From positions 1-64,000 of the forward strand of contig CAZUPD010000012.1 of the NCBI GenBank assembly GCA_964621785.1: a DNA stretch of 64,000 nt. The letters are read 5' to 3'. The notes beneath the pieces are model-generated. The model had not been told where the DNA came from. It did not search any database and saw nothing but the letters and a program-made list of their open reading frames with translations. Numbering within the stretch: the first letter of the stretch is position 1; each line of letters opens with the position of its first letter. The translations under genes were made by a program, and so were the position numbers. Below, piece by piece: positions 49,776-59,038 of the stretch. The stretch is from JACKDW01 sp964621785. Its GTDB lineage: Bacteria > Myxococcota_A > Polyangia > Nannocystales > Nannocystaceae.

Positions 49776-50675
49776 TCACGCGGGCGTTGGCCCGACGTGG
49801 TCGAAGGGGACGATTGCGACGGGGATCGGGGCGCGGGCGGCCAAGCCTGTGCCGACGCTCGAGGTAAAGATCCGCTCGGCGAGTGACAGTCTTCTGGAAC
49901 CACACACGATCATCGACGCGCCGCATTGATCGGCAAATCGCAGCAGCCCGGGCTCGGTTGGTCCATCGAGGATTTGGAACGCCACCGAAGGTCCTGGTTT
50001 GAGACCGAGGGCGGTCGCCCAGCGCTCGAGTGCCGTCTCGCCTTGGGCGCGGGCATCGAGTTGGGACCGGTTCCACCCGATCCCGCTGACATAGACATCG
50101 AGGGGTTCAAAGGCACGGACGACACAGGCGATGATCAGCTTGCGCGCGGTGAGTTCGGCGAGGGATCGGGCAAAGTCGAGGGCCGGGGTAGAGTTGTCGG
50201 TCAAATCGGTCGCCAGCACCACAGGCCCGCTGTCGATCGCCGACATCGGAAGGTCGCGGGGGACCACGACGAGCGGCCCGCGGGCGTGGCGAACCAAACG
50301 GCGGGCAACTTTGCCAAGGGCGACCATCGGACCGCCGCTACACGGAGCGTTGCGTCCGATGATGAGACCCAACGACCCCCGGTTTTGAAGCAACTTCTCG
50401 AGCCCATCTTCGACGCCCTCGCCATAGGTCGTCTCGACCTCGCTGATCGCATCGGTGGCATGGGCCTGCGCCACCACCTTGCGGGCGTACACCTCGGCGT
50501 TGGCACACAACTCCGGGAGGTCACTCGCCTGCATTCCCGGGTGATCGGGAATGACGTGCAGGCCGACGATGTGTTGATGTACCGCGCTCGTGTGCAGCCA
50601 GCGGGCGAAGGTGAGGGCCCCTGCACAACGTCCCTGAAAGTCGAGCCCGACAAACCAGCGCTTTTGGTTGTCCAT
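49776..50675 (-). CDS. Tandem universal stress protein (two Usp domains)
   Basis: A 299-residue cytoplasmic protein with two Usp domains (about 1-145 and 150-295), the usual UspE-like double form. Each begins with a beta-strand ('RWFVGLDFQGRCAGALTFAR', 'GPVVLATDLTDNSTPALDFA') and ends with the nucleotide-loop region. The first loop 'LIIGRNAPCSGGPMVALGKV' keeps the G-x2-G-x9-G-S/T-like spacing, while the second, 'IVCGSRRLSLAERIFTSSVG', keeps 'SSVG'. ATP binding is thus plausible in both. ATG 50675 has GGAG about 10 bases upstream. Confidence 0.9.
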   Translation of the reverse strand: MDNQKRWFVGLDFQGRCAGALTFARWLHTSAVHQHIVGLHVIPDHPGMQASDLPELCANAEVYARKVVAQAHATDAISEVETTYGEGVEDGLEKLLQNRGSLGLIIGRNAPCSGGPMVALGKVARRLVRHARGPLVVVPRDLPMSAIDSGPVVLATDLTDNSTPALDFARSLAELTARKLIIACVVRAFEPLDVYVSGIGWNRSQLDARAQGETALERWATALGLKPGPSVAFQILDGPTEPGLLRFADQCGASMIVCGSRRLSLAERIFTSSVGTGLAARAPIPVAIVPFDHVGPTPA

Positions 50676-51036
50676 GCGTTTCTCCATTCTCTTTCGTTTA
50701 TAAAATGCAATCCGTGGGCCAAGCGAGCCCGCGTCTGCGTTTGTATGCGAAGCGCCAGCGAACGTCCACCAAGGCGAGCACCGCGAAACGTGCAGCAGCA
50801 ACAAATTCCACCCATTCGCCGCGAGCTCGCAAGCTCACTCAACCCTTCGCCGACGCGAGATTTTTCCGGAAGTGGGGTTTTTCTCGCCAACGAAGGTACG
50901 ACCGACCGCGCGTGCGGTGCTCGAAAGTGGCACACCCGCCGCACGGACCATCGACGCCCGATCGTGTAACTCGCTCGCCCGAGGGACTGCCGGCGACCTC
51001 GACGACAGTTCGTCGTGGCACGTCCGCCCGAATGGA
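50676..51036. other. Intergenic region upstream of the Usp gene
   Basis: About 360 bases with no supported gene; it must carry the Usp promoter and the 3' end of the kinase transcript. Two T-rich stretches (GAGATTTTTCCGG and GGGGTTTTTCTCG at about 50857-50886) are the only notable features. Promoter boxes cannot be placed reliably. Confidence 0.4.
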
Positions 51037-52455
51037 TTAGGTCGACGTGAACACGTAGATCAACAGCAACACGATCAGGATCGCCATCACGACGATGACC
51101 TTGACCAGTGGATTGGAATCGTCGCCGGTCGGGACCGGAGGTTTAGCCCTGACTCGCATCGACTTGGTCGCTTGGGATTGCGACTGCGACGGACTCGCCA
51201 CCGGGGTCGCGTCGGAGTTTGATGTATCTGCATCTTGTAGAAGCGCCGACAACGTCGGGACATTGCTCTGGGACGACGGCGGTTTGGCGGCCTCTCCGAA
51301 GTCGCCGATGTCGAGTGGTCGCGAGGGATCGGCCGGTCGCGGCGTCGGAACATCGGCGACGATCGGCTTGGACCCGATTGGCCCGCCCTGCTCCTCGCCC
51401 GTCGCGCCGAGCGAACGGAAGTTGAGCATCTCCTCTTGGATGAGGCTGATGATGAGGTTGCCGCCGCCGGGCGAACGCTCTTTTTGCGACTCGGCCTCGC
51501 GCAGCCGATCTTCGGCCTCCTTGGCCGCTTGAAAATCGCGGATGTAGCGGATCAGATCGCGGGACGAGACTTTTTGTTGGGCCGAGAACAGCCAGCTGAG
51601 CAGATCCTCGGCGAACTCGTCGGCGGTCTGGTAGCGGTCTTCGATGTTCCTGGCGAGTGCTTTGCGGACGATCCCCTCGAGGCGTTCGGGTACCCGCGGG
51701 TTGTAACGACGCAGCGATGGGACCGTGGCTTGGCGGACAAACGCGATGGTCTCGTAGTCGTTTTTCCCCTTGAAAAGCCGCCGCCCGGTCAACATTTCAA
51801 ACGCGAGAATTCCGACAGAAAAGATGTCGGCGCGGTGGTCGACCGCTTTTAGGTGAGCTGCCTCTGGGGACAGGTATGCATATTTTCCCTTGACGACCCC
51901 GGGATCGGTCGACTCCAACTGCGTGGTCGCCTTGGCCAAGCCGAAGTCGGTCAGCTTCACCTCGCCGTTCCACGAGATCAAAATGTTGGGCGGCGAAATG
52001 TCGCGGTGGACGATGCCGAAGTGTTTACCGGTGTCGTGATCACAAAGGTCGTGGGCGTACTGCAGACCGCTGAGGATCTGCGTCAACATCCACACCACCA
52101 ACGGCACCGGCATCAGACGCCCGAGCTTGGTTTGATGCTCGAGCAACTGTTTGATGTTGGTGCCCTCGACGAACTCCATGACGATGAAGTACGTGCTGTC
52201 GCTCTCGCCGATATCGAGGACGGAAACGATGTTGGCGTGGTTGAAGCGTAGGCTCAGCCGAGCTTCGTCGAGGAACATGCGAACGAACCGCGGCTCCTTG
52301 ACCAGCTTCGGCAGAATGCGTTTGATCGCGATCTTCTTGGTGAAGCCACCGGTCATCGAGACCGACTCGGCGACATACACTTCTGCCATACCGCCGGCAT
52401 CGAGCCGGTACAGAAGGCGATAGCGTTGATGCTGCTGCTGCTGCTGTTGGTCCAT
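51037..52455 (-). CDS. Tail-anchored serine/threonine protein kinase
   Basis: A 472-residue Hanks-type kinase. It opens with a Gln-rich stretch (residues 2-10, coded by a CAG/CAA run), then the kinase domain: 'RLDAGGMAEVYVAE', Lys in 'KIAIKRILPK', catalytic loop 'IVHRDISPPNIL', 'LTDFGLAKAT', 'YAYLSPEA'. The loop has Ser where most kinases have Lys (HRDxK), a variant common in myxobacterial kinases. Residues about 290-440 are a helical and disordered linker, and a single membrane span at the very C-terminus ('VKVIVVMAILIVLLLIYVF') makes it tail-anchored with no extracellular sensor. Input may therefore be cytoplasmic. Confidence 0.93.
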   Translation of the reverse strand: MDQQQQQQHQRYRLLYRLDAGGMAEVYVAESVSMTGGFTKKIAIKRILPKLVKEPRFVRMFLDEARLSLRFNHANIVSVLDIGESDSTYFIVMEFVEGTNIKQLLEHQTKLGRLMPVPLVVWMLTQILSGLQYAHDLCDHDTGKHFGIVHRDISPPNILISWNGEVKLTDFGLAKATTQLESTDPGVVKGKYAYLSPEAAHLKAVDHRADIFSVGILAFEMLTGRRLFKGKNDYETIAFVRQATVPSLRRYNPRVPERLEGIVRKALARNIEDRYQTADEFAEDLLSWLFSAQQKVSSRDLIRYIRDFQAAKEAEDRLREAESQKERSPGGGNLIISLIQEEMLNFRSLGATGEEQGGPIGSKPIVADVPTPRPADPSRPLDIGDFGEAAKPPSSQSNVPTLSALLQDADTSNSDATPVASPSQSQSQATKSMRVRAKPPVPTGDDSNPLVKVIVVMAILIVLLLIYVFTST

Positions 52456-52730
52456 GGAGGGTCGGTCGAGCAAAGAAGTGTCGCGTCTGATGACGGCGTT
52501 TGGCAATGCTCCGGTGCGGCAGTGTAACAAATCCCGGCAGTCAAGACGCCTGCGTGTCGACACCGCCACCCCGCGACAAGCCGGCAATGCTTCCAACAAA
52601 ACGCGGGACCGAAGATGCGGGTCTGATCACACCGGGTTCGGAAACGACGCCGCCACACAAGCGCCCCGATGTCCGGAAGGTTCGCCGCACCTGCGCCTTC
52701 GAGCCCGCGACCAGGTGCTTTCGCGGTCGG

Positions 52731-53906
52731 TCAACCTGACCCGTTTTGCGGGATCTCGGGCAACTCGCTGGGAGGATCGTAATGGGTCAACTCGAGCCGG
52801 ACTGTTCCGAGCCACATATCACTCTCGAGCACCAATGGGATCTTGCGCCCGTCGTCGCTGATGTACACCCGCATCTCGTAGACCCGCTTGCTCGGGATCG
52901 GTACCCCGTGGCGATCGACGCGGGTAATCGAGCCCTCGAGCAAATAGACGTCGTCTTCGGCGATCCCGATCGCGGTCCCGATCGAGGGCATCGATCGCAG
53001 CGTCGATGGACCGCGACCGACCACATCGACCCGCAGCAGGGTGCGACCATCGAGCGCGTGGGCCTTGGCCCTCTGCCCGGGCTCCAACTCGAGCGACCGC
53101 ACCCACGCCATGATCCCGAGCGAATCGAAGGTGTCGAGGGGATAGCGGCGATTAATTTTTTGGACCCGTTCATCCTTCTTGTCGACGATTTCGACATACC
53201 CCCGACCGCTGAAGTTCGAGGTTGTCTCGCGGTGGCGAAACTTGCCTTTGAGCAAGCCGTCGCGATCGGTGGTGGCAAACGCGACCAACGGTGCACCGGT
53301 GACGCGATCGATCCGGTTTTCGAGTTTGTAGGTCAGGGTCGTCAGCAGCGAGACCACCCCCGACGTGCGGGCAAAGCCTTCGATACGTAGCAACGGGGGA
53401 CTGCCGTGGGTACCGGCTTCGATCGCCGCAACCTTGGCCTCGGCGATCCCGGCCGGATTGCCGCCAAATCGGACGTCATACCGAAACCGCTCACCCGGCT
53501 TGAGCGTCAACCCGATATCCACCGGCCTCGGGATCGGCGGGCGCCGGAACAACTTGTCGCGAAATGCCGGCTCCTGAATGCTGCCGCTCCACCCACTCAA
53601 CGATGCCGGCGGCCAACCGGAGGCGCCGGGACGCATCGTCGGCGAGCCGACCACGGGCGGGTGATCGGTCTTCGGCAACTTTGAAGAATCGTAGGTTTCG
53701 CCAAACGGAGGTGGCGCCTGTTCACGGCGTACGGGTCGTTTCGTCGGCGGCTTTGGCTTTGCCGGCACCGTCTTCGCCACCGCCCGCGGAGGTCGATCGG
53801 TCGACAGGTGCTTGTCGGGTCCCTCAGCGGCGGCCGGCACACTTGCGAGACCCAGACACAACCCGCCCACCGCGAGGAGAGCCAGCGGGCCCCGCGACCG
53901 CTGCAT
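52731..53906 (-). CDS. Secreted DUF3108-family protein
   Basis: Exported protein of about 391 residues. ATG 53906 gives a signal peptide ending 'SVPAAAEG', followed by a Pro/Lys/Arg-rich disordered region to about residue 130 and a DUF3108 domain of about 230 residues ('LKPGERFRYDVRFGGNPAGI', 'YKLENRIDRVTGAPLVAF', 'RRYPLDTFDSLGIMAWVR'). DUF3108 proteins are periplasmic beta-barrel-like proteins of unknown role, often near envelope genes. ATG 53933 would add 9 residues. It is divergent from pdxA. Confidence 0.85.
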   Translation of the reverse strand: MQRSRGPLALLAVGGLCLGLASVPAAAEGPDKHLSTDRPPRAVAKTVPAKPKPPTKRPVRREQAPPPFGETYDSSKLPKTDHPPVVGSPTMRPGASGWPPASLSGWSGSIQEPAFRDKLFRRPPIPRPVDIGLTLKPGERFRYDVRFGGNPAGIAEAKVAAIEAGTHGSPPLLRIEGFARTSGVVSLLTTLTYKLENRIDRVTGAPLVAFATTDRDGLLKGKFRHRETTSNFSGRGYVEIVDKKDERVQKINRRYPLDTFDSLGIMAWVRSLELEPGQRAKAHALDGRTLLRVDVVGRGPSTLRSMPSIGTAIGIAEDDVYLLEGSITRVDRHGVPIPSKRVYEMRVYISDDGRKIPLVLESDMWLGTVRLELTHYDPPSELPEIPQNGSG

Positions 53907-54149
53907 GCGTGTTTGTTCGCGCGTGTGTGGCATCGGCAAACAACATGGTACCCGAAAACAAAAGCGCCGGCCGCCCGCGTGAACTCGCTTTGTTTTCTCA
54001 CCCAATCGTTCGCCGCGGACACCTGCGAATCGGCGGATCTCTCACGAAGCTCTCAAGGCCACAGAGGTCGTACCCGTCGACCGGTTGTGCCGCTTGTACC
54101 GAGAGTGCGAGAACCAAATCCGCCGACAAATTCCGCTACCCTCGCGCCC

Positions 54150-55088
54150 GTGACACATCGTCCACTGGTGGTGACCCAAGGCGATCCCGACGGGGTCGGG
54201 CCCGAGTTGTTGTTGCACGTCGCGGCCGCCTCGCGGTTGCAACCCGGGGACTGTGTCATTGGCGATCGTACACGCATCCACAACCTCGCCACGGAGATCG
54301 CCTGCGACTGGGCCACACGCGGCTGGCAACACCTCGAACCTGTGCTCGTCGAACCACCTACAACAGGACCGATCGGACAGGTTTCAATTTTACGCCACGG
54401 TGTCGACCGCGTCCTCTCTACACCCGGCGCAGCCCTCGTCACCGCGCCGATCGACAAGGCCCGCTGCCGTGACGAAGGCTTTGCCTTCCCCGGCCACACC
54501 GAATACCTCGCCGCACGGGCCGGCACCGACAACTTCGCCATGTTGATGGCCGGACCGCGCCTTCGAGTTGTACTTGCAACCATTCACCTCCCCCTGCGCC
54601 AGGTTCCCGACGCCCTATCCCCCGCGGCGATCACCCGTGCGGGGCGATTGCTGGCCACCTCACTTCACCGGGACTTCGGCATCGCGGCACCGCGTGTCGG
54701 GGTACTCGGGCTCAACCCCCACGCCGGCGAGCGCGGGATGCTGGGCGACGACGAAGCACGGGTGATCGCCCCTGCGATCGCATCCCTGCGCGCATGGGCT
54801 ACGAAACTTCCTTGGACATGCACCTTTTTTGGCCCGCTGGCTGCCGACACTGCGTTTCCCAAGCATGCGGCCGGTGAGCTCGACGGCGTCGTCGCGATGT
54901 ACCACGACCAGGGGCTCGGCCCATTCAAGCTCATGCATATGCACGACGGTATCAACATGACCCTCGGCCTTCCGTTTGTCCGCACCTCGCCGGACCACGG
55001 CACCGCCCGGGACATCGCCGGCCGCGGCATCGTCGACCCTTCGAGCATGCTCGCCGCTGTGGCGATCGCCCGCGGAGGTACGTTTTGA
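54150..55088 (+). CDS. pdxA: 4-hydroxythreonine-4-phosphate dehydrogenase PdxA
   Basis: A 312-residue NAD-dependent enzyme of the DXP-dependent pyridoxal-phosphate pathway; it oxidises 4-phosphohydroxythreonine, which decarboxylates to 3-amino-1-hydroxyacetone 1-phosphate. 'VVTQGDPDGVGPELLL' is the family N-terminus, 'APIDKARCRDEGFAFPGHTE' holds one metal-binding His, 'AMYHDQGLGPFK' the second, and 'VRTSPDHGTARDIAG' the third. GTG 54150 starts directly before the conserved strand; the longer frame upstream is not conserved. It lies 60 bases before uvrA on the same strand. Confidence 0.94.
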   Translation: MTHRPLVVTQGDPDGVGPELLLHVAAASRLQPGDCVIGDRTRIHNLATEIACDWATRGWQHLEPVLVEPPTTGPIGQVSILRHGVDRVLSTPGAALVTAPIDKARCRDEGFAFPGHTEYLAARAGTDNFAMLMAGPRLRVVLATIHLPLRQVPDALSPAAITRAGRLLATSLHRDFGIAAPRVGVLGLNPHAGERGMLGDDEARVIAPAIASLRAWATKLPWTCTFFGPLAADTAFPKHAAGELDGVVAMYHDQGLGPFKLMHMHDGINMTLGLPFVRTSPDHGTARDIAGRGIVDPSSMLAAVAIARGGTF

Positions 55089-55148
55089 CAACTTGCGAGC
55101 ACCCCTCGACTTTGTGTACAAACAACAAATGAAGCGAGGCCTGCGTCC

Positions 55149-58043
55149 ATGAGCGACCACGGTGTGATCCGGATCCGCGGCGCCCGGACCCACAACCTAC
55201 GTGGGATCGACCTCGAGATTCCCCGCGGCCAGCTCACGGTCATCACCGGACCGTCGGGTAGTGGCAAAAGCAGCCTCGCATTCGACACGATCTTCGCCGA
55301 GGGCCAGCGCCGCTATGTCGAGAGTCTGAGTGCCGCCGCCCGCCATCATCTCGCCCAACTCCCCAAGCCCGACGTCGACCTCATCGAAGGGCTGAGCCCG
55401 GCGATCGCCATCGATCAACGACGCGGCGGACATAGCCCGCGCTCGACCGTCGGTACCACGACCGAAATCCACGATTACCTGCGATTGCTCTACGCCAGGG
55501 TCGGTGAGGTCTACAGCCCCAAAACCGGCAAACCGATGCAGCGCCATCGCGTCGAAGACATGTTGGCGCAGGTCCTCGCCCTACCCGTGGGGACCAAGTT
55601 TTCGGTCCTCGCCCCGGTCGCCCGCAAGGCCGCCGGAGACCTCGCCCCGCTGCTCGGAGATCTGCGACGCCAGGGCTTTGTCCGAATCGCGGTCGACGGC
55701 GAGACGCACGATCTCGGCGAAGACATCGAACTTCGTCCAGGGCGCCACGACATCGATGTCTATGTCGACCGTCTCAAACTCAAACCCGGCCTTCGGGCCA
55801 GGCTCGCAGATTCCATCGAAGTCGCCCTACGGCTTTCGGGTGGCCGGGTCGATATCGCGATCGTCGGCGGTCCGACCCTGCAATTTAGTGAGACATACAC
55901 CGACTTTGAACATGATCTCACCTACCCCGAGCTGACGCCCGCGAGCTTTTCGTTCAACAGTCCCGAAGGTGCCTGCGAAGCCTGCGAAGGCCTGGGTGTG
56001 GTCCGCGAAATCGACGTCCAGCGCGTCATTGCGGATCCCCAAAAAAGTTTGATGGAAGATGCCGTCCTCCCGGCCTCGGGTCGCGGCGGCTCAAAAACTT
56101 TGCACAAGCATCTGCTCGCGGTCTGTACCCACCTCGGCGTCGATCGGTACAGCCCATTTGGCGCGCTGCCGGCGGTCGCCAGGGTGACCCTGCTCGAAGG
56201 TAGCGGCGACCAACCGATCAAAGGCATCGGCCGCAAACCGAGCCCATTCGAAGGTGTCTTTGGCTACATCCGCCGGCGAGTGGCCCAGGCCGCCCCCGGC
56301 GAGAAGTCCCCCTTTCAGGAGTACTTCGCCAGCCTGCCGTGCCGCCGTTGCAACGGTCAACGTCTGCGTGAACAGTCGCGTCACGTCCGTATCGGCGGGC
56401 GGAACATCGCCGAGCTCGCCGCGCTGCCGCTGACAAAACTTGCGGATACACTCGAACAACTCGGCGGGCATTCGACCGATACGGGTGACCCCGATACCAT
56501 TGCAAATACAAAAGAAAGTCTTTCCCCCGAGGACCTCGAGATCTCCCGCGAAATCCTCGTGCGTGTCGGCCTGCGGCTGCGCTGCCTACTCGACCTCGGA
56601 CTCGGCTACCTCAGTCTCGACCGCCCCACCCGTACCCTTTCCGGCGGCGAGTTTCAACGGATCCGCCTCGCCACCCAGATCGGTGCGGCTTTGGTCGGCG
56701 TCACCTACATCCTCGACGAGCCTTCCATCGGACTGCATCCGCGCGACAACCATCGCCTCCTCGCAGCCCTGACACGTCTGCGGGACCTCGGCAACACACT
56801 GATCGTCGTCGAGCACGATCCGGACACGATGCGGGCGGCGGACTACCTCGTCGACCTCGGTCCGGGAGCGGGTGTGCACGGGGGGCAAATCGTCGCCGAA
56901 GGCCCGCCTGATCAACTCATTGCACAGGCAAGAAGCTCCGCCCGCGATTCCTCCTCTGCGCCGCACGTACGAACGACTGCCGACTACCTCGCAAACCCAC
57001 CCATGCCGTCGGTCGCAGGGCAAACACGCGGTGATGGGCGTGCGATCACGATCGCGGGCGCCCGTGGCCACAACCTGTGTGACCTCACCGCGACCATTCC
57101 CACCGGCACGCTTACCTGTGTGACGGGTGTCAGCGGTTCGGGCAAATCGAGCCTGATCGTCGAAACCCTGCTACCCGCCGCGAAAGCCCGGATCCACCGC
57201 AGCCAGACCACACCGCTCCCCTACGCCACCATCACCGGACTCGACGGGTTTGACCGCGTGATCCATGTCGACCAGTCCGCGATCGGGCGGAGCCCCCGCA
57301 GCAACCCCGCGACCTACACCGGAATGATGACAGAGCTGCGCAATCTATTTGCAAATACACAGGATGCTCGGATCCGCGGCTTTGGGTCCGACCGATTTTC
57401 GTTCAACGTCAAGGGCGGTCGTTGTGAGACCTGCCAAGGCGAGGGCACCCGCCGGGTCGAGATGCACTTCTTGCCCGATGTACACGTGACCTGCCGCGCC
57501 TGCAACGGCTGCCGCTACAACCGCGAAACCCTGGCGATCACCTACCGCGGTAAAAACATCGCCGAGGTGCTCGAGCTTTCGATCGACGATGCATGTACAT
57601 TTTTTACGAATCACCCGGGCATGCGGGCCAAACTCGAAGCGCTACGAGATGTGGGCCTCGGCTACCTCACCCTGGGCCAGAGCGCGGTCACCCTCTCGGG
57701 AGGGGAAGCCCAACGCGTCAAACTGGCGCGCGAACTCGCCAAAAAAACCCCCGGCCGCGCCCTGTATGTTTTGGACGAGCCGACCACCGGGCTCCACGCA
57801 GGAGATGTTGTACAGCTCCTCAACGTGCTCGAGCGCCTAGTCGACGCGGGCCACACCGCGGTGGTGATCGAACACAACCTCGACGTCGTCATGCGGGCCG
57901 ATCACATCCTCGATATCGGACCGGAGGGGGGCGACGGCGGAGGGCGGTTGGTCGCCGCGGGGACGCCCCACGAACTCGCAAAAAACAAGGGCTCGCACAC
58001 CGGGGTGTTTTTGGCCAGGGCCCTCCGGGCACAAAATAGCTAG
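55149..58043 (+). CDS. uvrA: UvrABC system protein A (excinuclease ATPase subunit)
   Basis: A 964-residue UvrA, the DNA-damage-recognising ATPase of nucleotide excision repair. Two ABC modules are complete: Walker A 'TGPSGSGKSSLAFDTIF' (about residue 34) and 'TGVSGSGKSSLIVE' (about 657), signatures 'TLSGGEFQRIRLA' and 'TLSGGEAQRVKLA', and Walker B 'YILDEPSIGLHP' and 'YVLDEPTTGLHA'. Zinc-module Cys pairs are 'CEACEGLG' with 'PCRRCNGQ', and 'CETCQGEG' with 'TCRACNGC'. GAGG lies about 10 bases before the ATG. Two copies of the dispersed palindrome lie 850 bases apart in it and a third 230 bases further. Confidence 0.96.
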   Translation: MSDHGVIRIRGARTHNLRGIDLEIPRGQLTVITGPSGSGKSSLAFDTIFAEGQRRYVESLSAAARHHLAQLPKPDVDLIEGLSPAIAIDQRRGGHSPRSTVGTTTEIHDYLRLLYARVGEVYSPKTGKPMQRHRVEDMLAQVLALPVGTKFSVLAPVARKAAGDLAPLLGDLRRQGFVRIAVDGETHDLGEDIELRPGRHDIDVYVDRLKLKPGLRARLADSIEVALRLSGGRVDIAIVGGPTLQFSETYTDFEHDLTYPELTPASFSFNSPEGACEACEGLGVVREIDVQRVIADPQKSLMEDAVLPASGRGGSKTLHKHLLAVCTHLGVDRYSPFGALPAVARVTLLEGSGDQPIKGIGRKPSPFEGVFGYIRRRVAQAAPGEKSPFQEYFASLPCRRCNGQRLREQSRHVRIGGRNIAELAALPLTKLADTLEQLGGHSTDTGDPDTIANTKESLSPEDLEISREILVRVGLRLRCLLDLGLGYLSLDRPTRTLSGGEFQRIRLATQIGAALVGVTYILDEPSIGLHPRDNHRLLAALTRLRDLGNTLIVVEHDPDTMRAADYLVDLGPGAGVHGGQIVAEGPPDQLIAQARSSARDSSSAPHVRTTADYLANPPMPSVAGQTRGDGRAITIAGARGHNLCDLTATIPTGTLTCVTGVSGSGKSSLIVETLLPAAKARIHRSQTTPLPYATITGLDGFDRVIHVDQSAIGRSPRSNPATYTGMMTELRNLFANTQDARIRGFGSDRFSFNVKGGRCETCQGEGTRRVEMHFLPDVHVTCRACNGCRYNRETLAITYRGKNIAEVLELSIDDACTFFTNHPGMRAKLEALRDVGLGYLTLGQSAVTLSGGEAQRVKLARELAKKTPGRALYVLDEPTTGLHAGDVVQLLNVLERLVDAGHTAVVIEHNLDVVMRADHILDIGPEGGDGGGRLVAAGTPHELAKNKGSHTGVFLARALRAQNS

Positions 58044-58121
58044 CCAGCCCGCGATCGTCTGTCTGGCCCTCGTCGTTGATTCATCGATCTCTGGCACATG
58101 TCGACCCGTGTTGTTTGCAGT

Positions 58122-58928
58122 TTACGTCTTCGGTACGGTCACGACCCAGGCATCCTGGCCGTTGACCGCGACATCACAATAGCCCATCCACGCAAACCCC
58201 TGTTCGCCCCAGCGCGTCCCCCACGAGTTAGCGACTAAAAACGCCGACCTCCGGTCATCGTAACCGACTAGCAAAAAGGCATGATCCCCCCGTGGGTGTG
58301 ACGCGTTGTCAAATTGTATGGTGCCGTCTCGAGGCCGCATCCATCCCGTGTGGATCCGGGCTCCAAATATGACCACATGATTGAGAAAGATCGCCCGTTT
58401 GAGCTCCGTCCGATGCTGTCGTACGCGGTAATAGCCATGAACCGGGTAGTCCCGAGCACTCTCGGCCATTTCGGCATCGGGCATCCCTTCGTGTTCATCG
58501 ATATTAAAGTGGGGACTTGTATCGCGCACTGGATACGGGATATAGCGCCAATACTGCTCGAGACAAATCCCGTGATTTTGCCACCCCCGCAGTGCCCCGC
58601 GGATCGAGGTACCGACATAGTTGGTCCCGGGCCACGGATCGTACTTGCGTGCATAATGGCAAACCCAGCGCTCACTCAAATCGACCGGTTGACCCCGTGT
58701 AAGTCCGTATAGTGCCTGTGCTGCCGCACATACGGCAAATCCGACACACGCCCGCTCACTGCCCTGGTCGCGGACCTGTTGCAGGATCGCGCGGTTGTCG
58801 ACTTCGATCGGCACGGCATCCGGCGCTCCGAGGGAGACACCAAACCGCGGCTCAAATGCGAAGTCTCGCCGGTCGAATGAATCTGGACGGTACCCCGATT
58901 CACCTAGGTAGATTTCATCGTACTGCAT
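58122..58928 (-). CDS. Papain-like (C1A) cysteine peptidase without leader
   Basis: A 268-residue protein with the C1A catalytic triad in order: Gln/Cys in 'VRDQGSERACVGFAVCAAAQ' (papain has Q-x6-C-W; here Cys-Val), His in 'GDHAFLLVGYDD' and Asn in 'VANSWGTRWGEQGFAWMGY'. No signal peptide and no inhibitory propeptide of the I29 type is present; the domain begins about 40 residues after the start. This matches a group of bacterial C1 proteins that work in the cytoplasm or are exported by other routes. It is convergent with uvrA. Confidence 0.88.
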   Translation of the reverse strand: MQYDEIYLGESGYRPDSFDRRDFAFEPRFGVSLGAPDAVPIEVDNRAILQQVRDQGSERACVGFAVCAAAQALYGLTRGQPVDLSERWVCHYARKYDPWPGTNYVGTSIRGALRGWQNHGICLEQYWRYIPYPVRDTSPHFNIDEHEGMPDAEMAESARDYPVHGYYRVRQHRTELKRAIFLNHVVIFGARIHTGWMRPRDGTIQFDNASHPRGDHAFLLVGYDDRRSAFLVANSWGTRWGEQGFAWMGYCDVAVNGQDAWVVTVPKT

Positions 58929-59038
58929 ATTTCTCGCTCCAGCCGAGCCTCGTCATTTCAATGACTCGCTATCTGTGGAGTGCTCGGCGGGAGGAATTCC
59001 GTTCGTGCAAACGTTCGCCCAACGCAACAGGTGTCGGG

